Part shown: piece after piece, positions 49,105 to 57,332 of the stretch
Numbering within the stretch: the stretch's first letter is position 1
How the letters are laid out: every line of letters begins with the position of its first letter
Source: UBA10649 sp965278945
Lineage (GTDB): Bacteria > Actinomycetota > Actinomycetes > S36-B12
NCBI GenBank assembly: GCA_965278945.1
Contig: OZ257128.1
Coordinates: forward strand, 1 to 64,000
Reading direction: 5' to 3'
DNA length: 64,000 bases
Translations under genes and position numbers: made by a program
The notes under the pieces: model-generated
Database searches by the model: none
What the model was told of the DNA's origin: nothing
Seen by the model: the letters and a program-made list of their open reading frames with translations, nothing else

Positions 49105-50199
49105 GCTGCTGCAGGACTTGCGGTGGCTGCCTGCACTCCACCGCTACCGCCGGACGTGCTCGCGGCTCAGGCGGAGAACAACATCGCCTGCCAGACGGGC
49201 AGTCTCGACGTGAGCGTGCCAGAGGACTTCGTCGGCTCGATGACAGCGATCGGCGACGGACTGCTCGGCGTGTGCGCCGACCAGACACTCACCGAGGTTA
49301 CTGACTCGGCGACCGCGAAGTTGCAGCTCATCGACAGAGCGCCGACGCCCGAGGAGGTTGCAGCCTTCACTGCAGAGGCCTGCACCACCGGCTCGGTCAT
49401 CGTCGTACCGGCCTTCGGATATGCCGTCGCGTTGTCCTACAACGTCATCGGTCTCGAGGGCATCATCATGACGCCCCAGGCCATCGCCGGAATCCTCAGT
49501 GGCGCTGTCACATCGTGGGAGGATCCGCTGATCACCGAGCCGAACGCCGACTACGATCTGTCTGGCCTCCCCGACATCGCAGTGGTATCGATAGAGAGCC
49601 CGCAGGGGTCCGTCGAGGCGATGACCGCTTGGCTTGAGTCCGAGGCCTCGTCGGGGTGGACCGGCGGAATCACGGGAACCCTCTCGACCGGTACCCAGTT
49701 CCCCACCCAGGTCGATCTCATGGGTGAGTTGCTGGCGACCGAGGGCACGGTCGCGGCCATTCCGGCATTCACGGCCGTCAACAACGGTGTTCCGATCGCC
49801 GGCGTTCCGGTTGGCGACCTCATCATCAGCCCCGACGACACCCAGTTGCTCAAAGTGGGCGTCGCCGCCACGAAGATCACCACCGAGGCGAACGGCAACA
49901 TCCTCGCCAGCCCGGCGATCGGTGGAGTTCCGGTGGACGGCCAGTTCGACCTCGCGTCGTCGAAGATCGTGCTCGCGGAGGGTCAGCCTGTGATCGGCTG
50001 GCCGATCATGGGCGTTGCGCACTTGATGGTCTGCGACGATCCGTCCGATCCGCTTCCGCTGTCCGTTGCCCAGTACGTCGTGCGGCTGGCCGGTCAGGGC
50101 GCGCTCGAGACGTTCGGCGTGACTCCGCTCCCCGAGCCGATCCGGGTTCAGACCTTCGTGCCGCTCAAGGTGACCGCTGCGGCGCCGAACGAAGGCTGA
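49072..50199 (+). CDS. PstS-like lipoprotein
   Basis: A 375-residue lipoprotein: MRTTTRGIVLVAAAGLAVAAC gives the lipobox (Cys21). The body is a two-lobed binding-protein fold, with the PstS-like segment LSYNVIGLEGIIMTPQAIAGILSGAVTSWEDPLI, but the usual GGGAS and SGT loops are absent, so ligand may differ or be bound by a partner. ATG 49072 gives the best signal peptide; 49054 and 49063 are in frame upstream. It lies 60 bases after pstS with no promoter between, so probably in the pstS transcript. Confidence 0.72.
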   Translation: MRTTTRGIVLVAAAGLAVAACTPPLPPDVLAAQAENNIACQTGSLDVSVPEDFVGSMTAIGDGLLGVCADQTLTEVTDSATAKLQLIDRAPTPEEVAAFTAEACTTGSVIVVPAFGYAVALSYNVIGLEGIIMTPQAIAGILSGAVTSWEDPLITEPNADYDLSGLPDIAVVSIESPQGSVEAMTAWLESEASSGWTGGITGTLSTGTQFPTQVDLMGELLATEGTVAAIPAFTAVNNGVPIAGVPVGDLIISPDDTQLLKVGVAATKITTEANGNILASPAIGGVPVDGQFDLASSKIVLAEGQPVIGWPIMGVAHLMVCDDPSDPLPLSVAQYVVRLAGQGALETFGVTPLPEPIRVQTFVPLKVTAAAPNEG

Positions 50200-50209
50200 T
50201 CGCATGCCC

Positions 50210-50215
50210 TAGCGT
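50210..50215 (+). promoter_or_regulatory. -10 element, leaderless (AI-2E family gene)
   Basis: TAGCGT, six bases before the GTG at 50222. Confidence 0.5.
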
Positions 50216-50221
50216 GGGGGC

Positions 50222-51334
50222 GTGAGCAAAGTCGAACACGAGACGACGAGCAGTCGGCTACCGCGCTGGTACATCAAGGCGGTCTGGTACGCGCTGTTCG
50301 CGATCTTCGTCGCGATCTGCATCTGGTACGTCGCGTCGCGACTGACGGACCTGATGATCACGGTGGCGATCTGCTTCTTCCTGGCATTCGCCATCGAGCC
50401 GACGGTCAACCGGCTCGCGGCTCGCGGCTGGAGCCGGGTGCGCGCGACGCTGCTGGTCTATGTCGTCGGCCTTGCGGCGATTGCCCTGTTCCTTGTTCTC
50501 TTCGGTCGGCTGCTCGTCGATCAGACGATCGGGCTCATCTCGGCGATTCCCGATCTGTACGACCAGCTCCGCACGTACCTCGACACGACCTTCCACGTGA
50601 CCATTCCCGAGCCCGACGAGCTCATGGACAGCTACCTGAATGATGCGCTGGCGCTCGTGGCGAACAATGCGCTCGGCATTGCCAGTCAGCTGCTCGTGGT
50701 GATCTTCGGCGCCCTCACGGTCCTGCTGGTGACGTTCTACCTCGTAGCCGACGGGCCGCGCTTCCGTCGCACGATCTGCTCGGCCTTCCCTGCGACGACC
50801 CAGACCGAGATCCTCAGGATCTGGGAGATGGCGATCGACAAGACATCGAGCTACCTGGTGTCGCGCGCGATCCTCGCCGGGATCTGCGCCACGTTCACCT
50901 CGATCTTCCTGCTGATCGCGCAGGTTCCGTATGCGCTACCCCTGGGCATGTTCACTGGCATCGTCTCCCAGTTCGTGCCGACGATCGGCACCTACATCGC
51001 GGGCATCGTCCCGGTCGTGGTCGCCTTCGCGTCCTCGCCCGGCAAGGGGATCGCGACGCTCATCTTCATCCTCGCCTACCAGCAGATCGAGAACCTGACG
51101 CTCGAGCCGCGAATCTCGGCCAAGGCAATGGAACTGAACACCGCCGTGTCGTTCCTGTCGGTGCTCGCCGGCGCCGCGATCCTCGGGCCGATCGGCGCAC
51201 TGCTCGCGCTTCCGTTCGCTGCCACGGTCAAGGCCTTCGCGGGCACCTACATCAACCGCAATGAGGTCGTGGAGAACGAGCTCACCGATGTCGGCGAGTC
51301 CTCGTCATCTGCCGAAGAGGCGTCCGAGGAATGA
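50222..51334 (+). CDS. AI-2E family transporter
   Basis: A 370-residue membrane protein with seven or eight helices, two near the N-terminus, a long soluble loop (about 95-150), and a C-terminal block with LGMFTGIVSQFVPTIGTYIAGIVPVVVAF and QQIENLTLEPRISAKAMELNTAVSFLSVLAGAAILGPIGALLALPF, the conserved part of the family. Members export various solutes or act as ion exchangers; despite the name few handle autoinducer-2. A Ser/Glu-rich acidic tail ends the protein. Start leaderless-like. Confidence 0.83.
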   Translation: MSKVEHETTSSRLPRWYIKAVWYALFAIFVAICIWYVASRLTDLMITVAICFFLAFAIEPTVNRLAARGWSRVRATLLVYVVGLAAIALFLVLFGRLLVDQTIGLISAIPDLYDQLRTYLDTTFHVTIPEPDELMDSYLNDALALVANNALGIASQLLVVIFGALTVLLVTFYLVADGPRFRRTICSAFPATTQTEILRIWEMAIDKTSSYLVSRAILAGICATFTSIFLLIAQVPYALPLGMFTGIVSQFVPTIGTYIAGIVPVVVAFASSPGKGIATLIFILAYQQIENLTLEPRISAKAMELNTAVSFLSVLAGAAILGPIGALLALPFAATVKAFAGTYINRNEVVENELTDVGESSSSAEEASEE

Positions 51335-51469
51335 ACCAGTAGCTTTCTCGGCCGGCGCGCACGTGCATCGCTGATCCGCCGGCACGCCCTTGAGGGCGGA
51401 CTCGATGTGCTGGCCGCACCCTGACCACGTCGCCTTCCCGCATGTCTTGCAGGTGGTGCGATGACACAT
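51305..51469 (-). CDS. small cysteine-rich protein
   Basis: A 54-residue protein with five cysteines in MCHRTTCKTCGKATWSGCGQH and QRCTCAP, which form a zinc-ribbon-like set (CxxC, CGxH, CxC). I recognise this as a small conserved actinobacterial type, of unknown function. Start ATG 51469. The last 30 bases overlap the end of the AI-2E gene on the other strand. It is divergent from the CoA-disulfide reductase gene, so may share its sulfur or metal-responsive control region. Confidence 0.65.
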   Translation of the reverse strand: MCHRTTCKTCGKATWSGCGQHIESALKGVPADQRCTCAPAEKATGSFLGRLFGR

Positions 51470-51514
51470 GTCGATTCCCTTCGTCGAGACTCCGTCTCCG
51501 TTGTCCGGTATCAT

Positions 51515-51530
51515 ATACCCCCGGGGGTAT
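51515..51530. promoter_or_regulatory. CsoR/CstR-type operator palindrome
   Basis: ATACCCCCGGGGGTAT is a perfect 16-base palindrome, the form bound by CsoR-family persulfide or copper sensors (CstR sites are ATACCC...GGGTAT). It lies 19 bases before the GTG of the reductase-rhodanese gene and overlaps a possible -10 (TATCAT, 51509-51514). Confidence 0.75.
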
Positions 51531-51549
51531 CGAGGAGAGTGAGGCAGTC

Positions 51550-53271
51550 GTGAGAGTGATCGTGGTGGGCGGAGTGGCCGGTGGGATGTCAGCAGCGGCG
51601 CGACTGCGCCGGCTGGACGAATCAGCCGAGATCGTCGTGTTCGAAAGGGACGACTACGTGTCCTTCGCGAACTGCGGGCTGCCGTACCACGTCGGAGGGG
51701 ACATCGAGAGCCGCGCGGATCTGCTCCTGCAGACCCCGCAGAGCCTGTCCGACTCGCTCAACCTAGACGTGAGAACCGGCCACGAGGTTGTGGCCATCGA
51801 TCCGGACGCCCACGAGGTCAGCGTTCGTGATCGCTCGGGACTCACGACGACAGAGCACTACGACACCCTTGTGCTGGCCACCGGCGCGACTCCGCTGCGA
51901 CCAGACATGGCCGGGATCGATCACCCGCGCATTCGCACGCTGCGCAATATCCCGGATATGGACGCCATCATCGAGGTCCTCGACGCAGGCGTGCGCTCGG
52001 CGGTCGTGGTCGGCGGCGGCTACATCGGGCTGGAGATGGTTGAGGCGCTGCACCATCGAGGGATCGACGTGACCCTGGTCGAGTCGACCGATCAGGTGAT
52101 GACGGTGCTCGACCGCGAGATGGCGATTCACCTGGAGCACCACCTGATCAACAATGGCGTGCGGGTTCTGCTGTCCAGCCGCGCGTCAGGATTCTCCGAT
52201 GACGGCGGTCGAGTCGTCGTGCATCTGGACAGCGAGGACCTCACCACCGACCTCGTCATACTCGCCGTCGGCGTCCGTCCCGAGAGCTCCCTTGCCCGGG
52301 CAGCCGGCCTACGCGTATCCGATCGCGGGGCAGTGATTGTCGATCAGCACATGCGCACGTCGGACCCTCACATCTACGCGGTCGGAGACTCGATCCAGGT
52401 CACTGACACCGTGACCGGGGAGCCTGTCGTCGTTCCGCTGGCCGGTCCCGCCAATCGGCAGGGTCGCATCGCGGCGGACAACATCGCTGGCCGGACCACT
52501 GCCTATTCGACGACGCAGGGCACCGGCATCGTCAAGCTGTTCCAGCTGACTGCCGGAATGACCGGTGCCACGGAGCGGACCCTGGCCAGGCTTGGCCGCC
52601 CCTTCCTCAAGGTGTACGTGCATCCGAATGGCCATGCCTCGTACTACCCGGGCACTTACGCCATGCACCTGAAGGTGCTGTTCGATCCGAGCGACGGTCG
52701 ACTGCTTGGCGCGCAGGCAGTCGGAGTCGACGGTGTCGACAAGCGCATCGACGTCATGGCCGTGGCCATTCGCGCGGGCATGACGATCGAGGACCTGGAG
52801 ACCTTGGAGCTGGCGTACGCGCCGCCGTATGGCTCCGCGAAGGATCCGATCAACATGGCCGGGTTCGTCGGAAGCAACCTCCGAAGGGGGGACGTGGCGC
52901 TGTGGTACGCCGAGCAGTGCCCGGACCTGCCGGCCGGCGCAGTCGTGCTCGACGTGCGTAGCGCAGCGGAGCACTCAGCATGGGCGATTCCGAACTCGAT
53001 CCTCATCCCGCTCAAGGAACTACGGTCGCGGCTCGGAGAACTACCCGTGGGTGCGCCGGTGTTCGTCTACTGCCGGTCGGGATTTCGCTCCTACCTCGCT
53101 CAGCGCATCCTCGTGCAGAGCGGCTGGCCCGACGCCAAGACCTTGTCGGGCGGGGAACTGACCTTCCGTGCGGTCCACCCGGACACGAGTGCCGGCTGGG
53201 CGGCCTACCCGTTCGTCAGCTACGCGGAGGACGAACTGGCCGCCGTGCACGCTGACCGCCCGGCGGGCTGA
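51550..53271 (+). CDS. CoA-disulfide/persulfide reductase with C-terminal rhodanese domain
   Basis: A 573-residue flavoenzyme. FAD motif VIVVGGVAGGMSAAARLRRLD, the active-site cysteine in SFANCGLPYHVGG (Cys42), NAD motif AVVVGGGYIGLEMVEALHHRG, VGDSIQVTD, and a dimerisation domain are those of CoA-disulfide reductases. From about residue 475 a rhodanese domain follows with the persulfide-carrying cysteine in VYCRSGFRSYLA (Cys508). Fusions of this type reduce CoA or other persulfides and polysulfides. The GTG at 51550 has GAGGAGAG upstream. A CstR-like palindrome precedes it, in line with sulfide stress control. Confidence 0.88.
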   Translation: MRVIVVGGVAGGMSAAARLRRLDESAEIVVFERDDYVSFANCGLPYHVGGDIESRADLLLQTPQSLSDSLNLDVRTGHEVVAIDPDAHEVSVRDRSGLTTTEHYDTLVLATGATPLRPDMAGIDHPRIRTLRNIPDMDAIIEVLDAGVRSAVVVGGGYIGLEMVEALHHRGIDVTLVESTDQVMTVLDREMAIHLEHHLINNGVRVLLSSRASGFSDDGGRVVVHLDSEDLTTDLVILAVGVRPESSLARAAGLRVSDRGAVIVDQHMRTSDPHIYAVGDSIQVTDTVTGEPVVVPLAGPANRQGRIAADNIAGRTTAYSTTQGTGIVKLFQLTAGMTGATERTLARLGRPFLKVYVHPNGHASYYPGTYAMHLKVLFDPSDGRLLGAQAVGVDGVDKRIDVMAVAIRAGMTIEDLETLELAYAPPYGSAKDPINMAGFVGSNLRRGDVALWYAEQCPDLPAGAVVLDVRSAAEHSAWAIPNSILIPLKELRSRLGELPVGAPVFVYCRSGFRSYLAQRILVQSGWPDAKTLSGGELTFRAVHPDTSAGWAAYPFVSYAEDELAAVHADRPAG

Positions 53272-53278
53272 CCATGGC

Positions 53279-53782
53279 TCAGTGCAGCCCACCATGGTCG
53301 ATGAGGCGCTGGTAGGAGTCGAGGATCTCCTGCTCGGCCTCGGTGCGCCCGACCCAGCTGGCGCCCTCGACGCTCTTGCCGGGCTCAAGGTCCTTGTAGA
53401 CCTCGAAGAAGTGCTGGATCTCAAGCCGGTCGAACTCCGACACATGGAAGATGTCGCGAAGATGCTCCTGGCGCGGGTCGCCCGCAGGCACGCACAGCAC
53501 CTTGTCGTCGCCGCCCGCCTCGTCGGTCATGCGGAACATGCCAACCGCGCGGCAGCGGATGAGCACGCCGGGAAACGTCGGCTCCGCGGTAAGCACGAGC
53601 GCATCGAGCGGATCGCCGTCCTGGCCCAAGGTGTCCTCGATGAAGCCGTAGTCATGGGGATAGCGGGTGGACGTGAACAGCATGCGGTCCAGGCGGATGC
53701 GCCCGGTGGTGTGATCCATCTCGTACTTGTTGCGGCTGCCGGCCGGGATCTCGATCGTGACGTCGAAGTCGAGCGGTTCCAC
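53279..53782 (-). CDS. ppa: inorganic pyrophosphatase
   Basis: A 167-residue family I enzyme. FDVTIEIPAGSRNKYEMDHTTGRIRLDR, YPHDYGFIEDTLGQDGDPLDALVL (with the DxDPxD metal site) and DKVLCVPAGDPR are the conserved blocks. It hydrolyses diphosphate to phosphate. Start is GTG 53782 with AAGGAGG upstream. It is divergent from dacB; a palindrome occupies the space between. Confidence 0.93.
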   Translation of the reverse strand: MEPLDFDVTIEIPAGSRNKYEMDHTTGRIRLDRMLFTSTRYPHDYGFIEDTLGQDGDPLDALVLTAEPTFPGVLIRCRAVGMFRMTDEAGGDDKVLCVPAGDPRQEHLRDIFHVSEFDRLEIQHFFEVYKDLEPGKSVEGASWVGRTEAEQEILDSYQRLIDHGGLH

Positions 53783-53818
53783 TCACGCCTCCTTGGGCCG
53801 TGCGACTACGCCGCACAC

Positions 53819-53846
53819 TTGGACACTAGGACATGCAGCGTAGTGT
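53819..53846 (+). promoter_or_regulatory. putative dacB promoter
   Basis: TTGGAC at 53819-53824 and TAGTGT at 53841-53846 are separated by 16 bases and face dacB. The start site would be near 53853, giving a 30-base leader with GAGGGAG. Both hexamers are overlapped by the inverted repeat at 53823-53854. Confidence 0.5.
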
Positions 53847-53854
53847 CCTAGTGT
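53823..53854. promoter_or_regulatory. 11-bp inverted repeat between ppa and dacB
   Basis: ACACTAGGACA (53823-53833) and its exact reverse complement TGTCCTAGTGT (53844-53854) are separated by ten bases. Overlap with a good -35/-10 pair suggests a repressor operator. Confidence 0.6.
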
Positions 53855-53882
53855 TTCTGAAGTCCCGTGCGAGGGAGACGTA

Positions 53883-55220
53883 ATGCGCATAGCACCGCAG
53901 CGCTGGACGGCCGTGCTGGTCGCTGGCGTCGTCGGCAGTGCCCTGCTCGGCGGCTCTTCCGCCTTGGCCGAGACACGTGGCATTCCGCCTGCCCCGGCAC
54001 CCGTCGTGCTGTCGCCGCTCGATCTGACGGCGGGGCTGCTGCCGACGGCCGCCGGCGTCGCCGCGGCGATCGGGCCACTGGCCTCGCGGTCACTGAAGGG
54101 CGGCTCGGTCGTCGTCCTCGATCCGGCCAGCGGGGCTGTCCTGTTCTCGCAGTTGGCGGACCGACCGCGCATCCCAGCGTCGACTGTCAAGCTCGCGACG
54201 GCGGCCGCCGCTCTCAACGCGCTCGGCCCGTCGACGCGTATCCCGACCATCGCGTACCGATTCGGCGACACGGTCTACCTCGTCGGCGGGGGGGACCCCA
54301 CCCTGGTCCGCGCCGGTGGCGGGAACCCGCTCGCCGGCGGCAGCGCCTCGCTGCGCGAACTCGCCAAGTCCTCCGTCACGGGATTCACGGCCAACTCGAC
54401 GATTCGCCTCGTGTACGACTCGTCGGCGTTCACCGGTCCGCGCCTTGGCCCGGGCTGGTCGCGATCGTTCCCGGCGACCGGCGTGGCCGCTCCGGTCACG
54501 GCCCTGGTGGTCGATGGCGGACGCGTTCGCCCCGGCGCCACGTCCAGGGTGAGCGATCCAGCCCGGCAGGCCGCGTCGGTCTTCGCGGGCTACCTTCGAT
54601 CGCAGGGGCTCGACATCTCGTCGGTCCGCCCTGGACCGCTGCGCGACGAAGCGACCGAGATCGCGCGGGTCGAGTCGCCTCCGGTCGCCGACATCGTGCA
54701 GCGCATGCTCACCGAGTCCGAGAACAACTTCGCCGAGGCGATGGCGCACCTCACCGGAGGCAAGCTCCTGGGCAATCCGAGCTTCGCGGGTGGTGCAGAG
54801 GCTACCGAGAATGAACTGGTCAACCTCGGCATCAGCGTCGAAGGACTCTCGCTCGCCGACGGCAGTGGGCTGTCCGGTCAGAACAAGGTGCCCGCACGGC
54901 TGCTTGCGGAGGTGCTGTCCGATGTGGTCATGGCATCCGATCCCGACCTGTCTGCGATCGGACCTGGTCTTGCCGTCGCCGGACTGACCGGCACTCTCGC
55001 CGGGCGGTTCAACACCGCCGCCACGCGTCCGGGTCGCGGCGTCGTCCATGCGAAGACAGGCACGCTTACCGGCGTGACCAGCCTTGCCGGAACTGTGCTC
55101 GATGCTGATGGCCGGGTGCTGGTCTTCGCGCTGATGGCGAACAACGTGAAGTCGCTTGCCGCCGCGCGCGACACTATGGATCGCATCGCAAGTCGCCTCG
55201 CCACCTGCGGCTGCAACTGA
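53883..55220 (+). CDS. dacB: D-alanyl-D-alanine carboxypeptidase/endopeptidase (PBP4 type)
   Basis: A 445-residue exported penicillin-binding protein. The signal peptide ends SSALA. The three catalytic motifs are ASTVKL (SxxK), SENN (SxN) and KTGTL (KTG). The long insert between SxxK and SxN is the domain arrangement of class C PBP4. It trims or cuts peptidoglycan peptides outside the cell. ATG with GAGGGAG upstream. A palindrome overlapping its promoter suggests specific regulation. Confidence 0.9.
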   Translation: MRIAPQRWTAVLVAGVVGSALLGGSSALAETRGIPPAPAPVVLSPLDLTAGLLPTAAGVAAAIGPLASRSLKGGSVVVLDPASGAVLFSQLADRPRIPASTVKLATAAAALNALGPSTRIPTIAYRFGDTVYLVGGGDPTLVRAGGGNPLAGGSASLRELAKSSVTGFTANSTIRLVYDSSAFTGPRLGPGWSRSFPATGVAAPVTALVVDGGRVRPGATSRVSDPARQAASVFAGYLRSQGLDISSVRPGPLRDEATEIARVESPPVADIVQRMLTESENNFAEAMAHLTGGKLLGNPSFAGGAEATENELVNLGISVEGLSLADGSGLSGQNKVPARLLAEVLSDVVMASDPDLSAIGPGLAVAGLTGTLAGRFNTAATRPGRGVVHAKTGTLTGVTSLAGTVLDADGRVLVFALMANNVKSLAAARDTMDRIASRLATCGCN

Positions 55221-55242
55221 TGCAGAGCGGAGGGCGGGCGCG

Positions 55243-56289
55243 ATGATGCCCACGCTGGTTCCTGTCAATCAGTTCAATCACTTCTACCGCGGCGGCGGAC
55301 GCATCGGAGAACTGCGCCACGGTCCGGGCGGCCCGCAGCGCCCCGAGGAATGGCTCGCGTCGACGACCGCGCGCTTCGGGCAGGCACCGCAAGGCATGAG
55401 CCTGATGCCTGACGGCCGGCTGCTGATCGAGCACGTCGAGGCCGATCCCATCGCGTGGCTCGGACCCGACCACGTCGAGCGGTACGGAGCGAGCACCGAG
55501 GTGCTGATCAAGCTGCTCGACCTGGACCAGCGTCTTCCGGTACACCTGCATCCCGACCGCGAGTTCGCGCGGACGCATCTTGGACTCGCGCATGGCAAGA
55601 CCGAGGCCTGGTACGTGATCGACGCACCCGAGGGCGCGCAGGTCGGCGTCGGATTCCGCGAGCCCGTGACGCGAGCGCAGGTCGCAGCCTGGGTGTCAGC
55701 AGGCGACAGCGCCGCCCTGCTCGGTGCGCTCCAGACGACGGTTGTCAGGCCCGGAGACGCGATGCTCGTTCCTGCCGGCCTTCCACACACCGTCGCCGAG
55801 GGCGTCTTCGTGCTCGAGCTGCAGGAGCCGACCGACCTGTCGATCCTGCTCGAGTGGCAGGACTTCGCGGTTGATGGCAGTCGGGACGGGCACCTGGACC
55901 TCGGGTTCGACGTTGCCCTCCAGGCGGTAGACCTGTCGCCGGTGTCCAGCTCGGACCTCGACCGTCTCGTGGTCAGCCGCGAGCAGATCGATGGCGCCGG
56001 CCTGAACTCCGTGCTTCCTGCCGCGGCCGACAGCTACTTCCGCGCCCATCGATTCGACACCTCGATGGGCGAAGTCGACGTGGACGCGGGCTTCGCACTC
56101 GTCCTTGTGCTCGCTGGTCATGGCATCCTCGCCAGTGGGGCGGGGTCCCTCGCCGTCACGCGAGGAGACGCGGTCCTTGTTCCCTACGCCGCCGGTGACT
56201 TCACCGTTCACGCGAGCGGTGATCGCACCGCGGCATCGGGTGTGGTGTGCCGACCGCCTGCGCCGTCAACCCCGTTCGGAGCGCGATGA
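55243..56289 (+). CDS. manA: mannose-6-phosphate isomerase, class I
   Basis: A 348-residue type I phosphomannose isomerase, interconverting fructose 6-phosphate and mannose 6-phosphate. The zinc site is seen in LPVHLHPDREFAR (H-x-H), KTEAWYVID (Glu) and PAGLPHTVAEGVFVLELQE. GGAGGG precedes the ATG pair at 55243/55246; I take the first. It overlaps the zinc protease by ATGA, and lies 22 bases after dacB. Probable operon dacB-manA-protease-tilS. Confidence 0.87.
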   Translation: MMPTLVPVNQFNHFYRGGGRIGELRHGPGGPQRPEEWLASTTARFGQAPQGMSLMPDGRLLIEHVEADPIAWLGPDHVERYGASTEVLIKLLDLDQRLPVHLHPDREFARTHLGLAHGKTEAWYVIDAPEGAQVGVGFREPVTRAQVAAWVSAGDSAALLGALQTTVVRPGDAMLVPAGLPHTVAEGVFVLELQEPTDLSILLEWQDFAVDGSRDGHLDLGFDVALQAVDLSPVSSSDLDRLVVSREQIDGAGLNSVLPAAADSYFRAHRFDTSMGEVDVDAGFALVLVLAGHGILASGAGSLAVTRGDAVLVPYAAGDFTVHASGDRTAASGVVCRPPAPSTPFGAR

Positions 56290-57332
56290 CCGAGCCGATC
56301 GACTGGGACCTTGCCATCGCGACTGCCAGTCGCCTTGCGCCGAAGGGTCCGGACCTGTCCGCCGACGACGCGTACGGCGCGGTCCGCATGCTGCGCGAAC
56401 TTGCTCGCGAGGCTGTCGCACCGGTGCGCGAGGTCACCGGGCTCATCGCACCGGAGAACTCACCGGCGGTCGTCGTCGACCGACCCGGGTGGATCGCGTC
56501 GAACGTCAACGGGATGCGAATCGTCCTGTCGCGATGGGAGGAACTCGCCGAGCGCACCGACGCTGCACCCGCGGTGATGCGCAGCCTCGGCTCGCGCGGG
56601 TCGGCCCTCCAGCTCGGCGCCGTCCTCGCGTGGATGTCCGGCAAGGTACTCGGGCAGTTCGAGGCCTTCACCGAGCCAGGAGAGCCCGGTCGCCTCCTGC
56701 TCGTCGCGCCGACCATCGCGAACGTGGAGCGAGTACTCGAGGTCCCGTCGCGTGACTTCCGGTTCTGGGTCTGCCTTCACGAGGAGACTCATCGTGTCCA
56801 GTTCGGTGCGGTGCCGTGGCTGAGCGATTACCTCGCGGACCGGCTCTCGGCGCTACTCGACGCATCCGACCTCACGGCGCGCGAGACGCTCCAGCGATTG
56901 GTGGCCTTCGTCTACGCGCTGGTGCGCTCCTTGCGCTCGGAGTCGGAGGTCTCGGTCGTCGAGGCCATCCAGACACCGGAGCAGCGGGTCATCTTCGATG
57001 AGTTGACGGCGTTGATGTCGCTCCTCGAGGGGCACGCGGATGTCGTGATGGACGACGTCGGACCTCAGGTCGTGCCTGCCGTCGCGTTGATCCGCGAGCG
57101 CTTCACGCAGCGTCGCGAACAGCCAGGAACGCTGGACTCGTTGGCGCGCAAGGCGTTGGGCATGGATGCAAAGCTGCGTCAGTACAGCGACGGTGCAGCG
57201 TTCGTGCGGCACGTCGTCGATCGACGAGGCATGCCGGGATTCAACGCGGTGTGGACATCACCCCAGCATCTCCCGACGCGAACGGAGCTTCACGACCCGG
57301 ACGCCTGGCTGAGCCGAATCGCGACGACGTGA
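56286..57332 (+). CDS. zinc-dependent metalloprotease-like protein (DUF2342)
   Basis: A 348-residue protein of the actinobacterial DUF2342 family, annotated in places as coenzyme F420 biosynthesis-associated. CLHEETHRVQFGAVPWL contains HExxH (HEETH), and MSLLEGHADVVMDDV supplies the likely third ligand (Glu of LEGHAD). No signal peptide. It constantly precedes tilS in actinobacteria; here its stop overlaps the tilS start (GTGA). The substrate is unknown. Confidence 0.83.
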   Translation: MTEPIDWDLAIATASRLAPKGPDLSADDAYGAVRMLRELAREAVAPVREVTGLIAPENSPAVVVDRPGWIASNVNGMRIVLSRWEELAERTDAAPAVMRSLGSRGSALQLGAVLAWMSGKVLGQFEAFTEPGEPGRLLLVAPTIANVERVLEVPSRDFRFWVCLHEETHRVQFGAVPWLSDYLADRLSALLDASDLTARETLQRLVAFVYALVRSLRSESEVSVVEAIQTPEQRVIFDELTALMSLLEGHADVVMDDVGPQVVPAVALIRERFTQRREQPGTLDSLARKALGMDAKLRQYSDGAAFVRHVVDRRGMPGFNAVWTSPQHLPTRTELHDPDAWLSRIATT

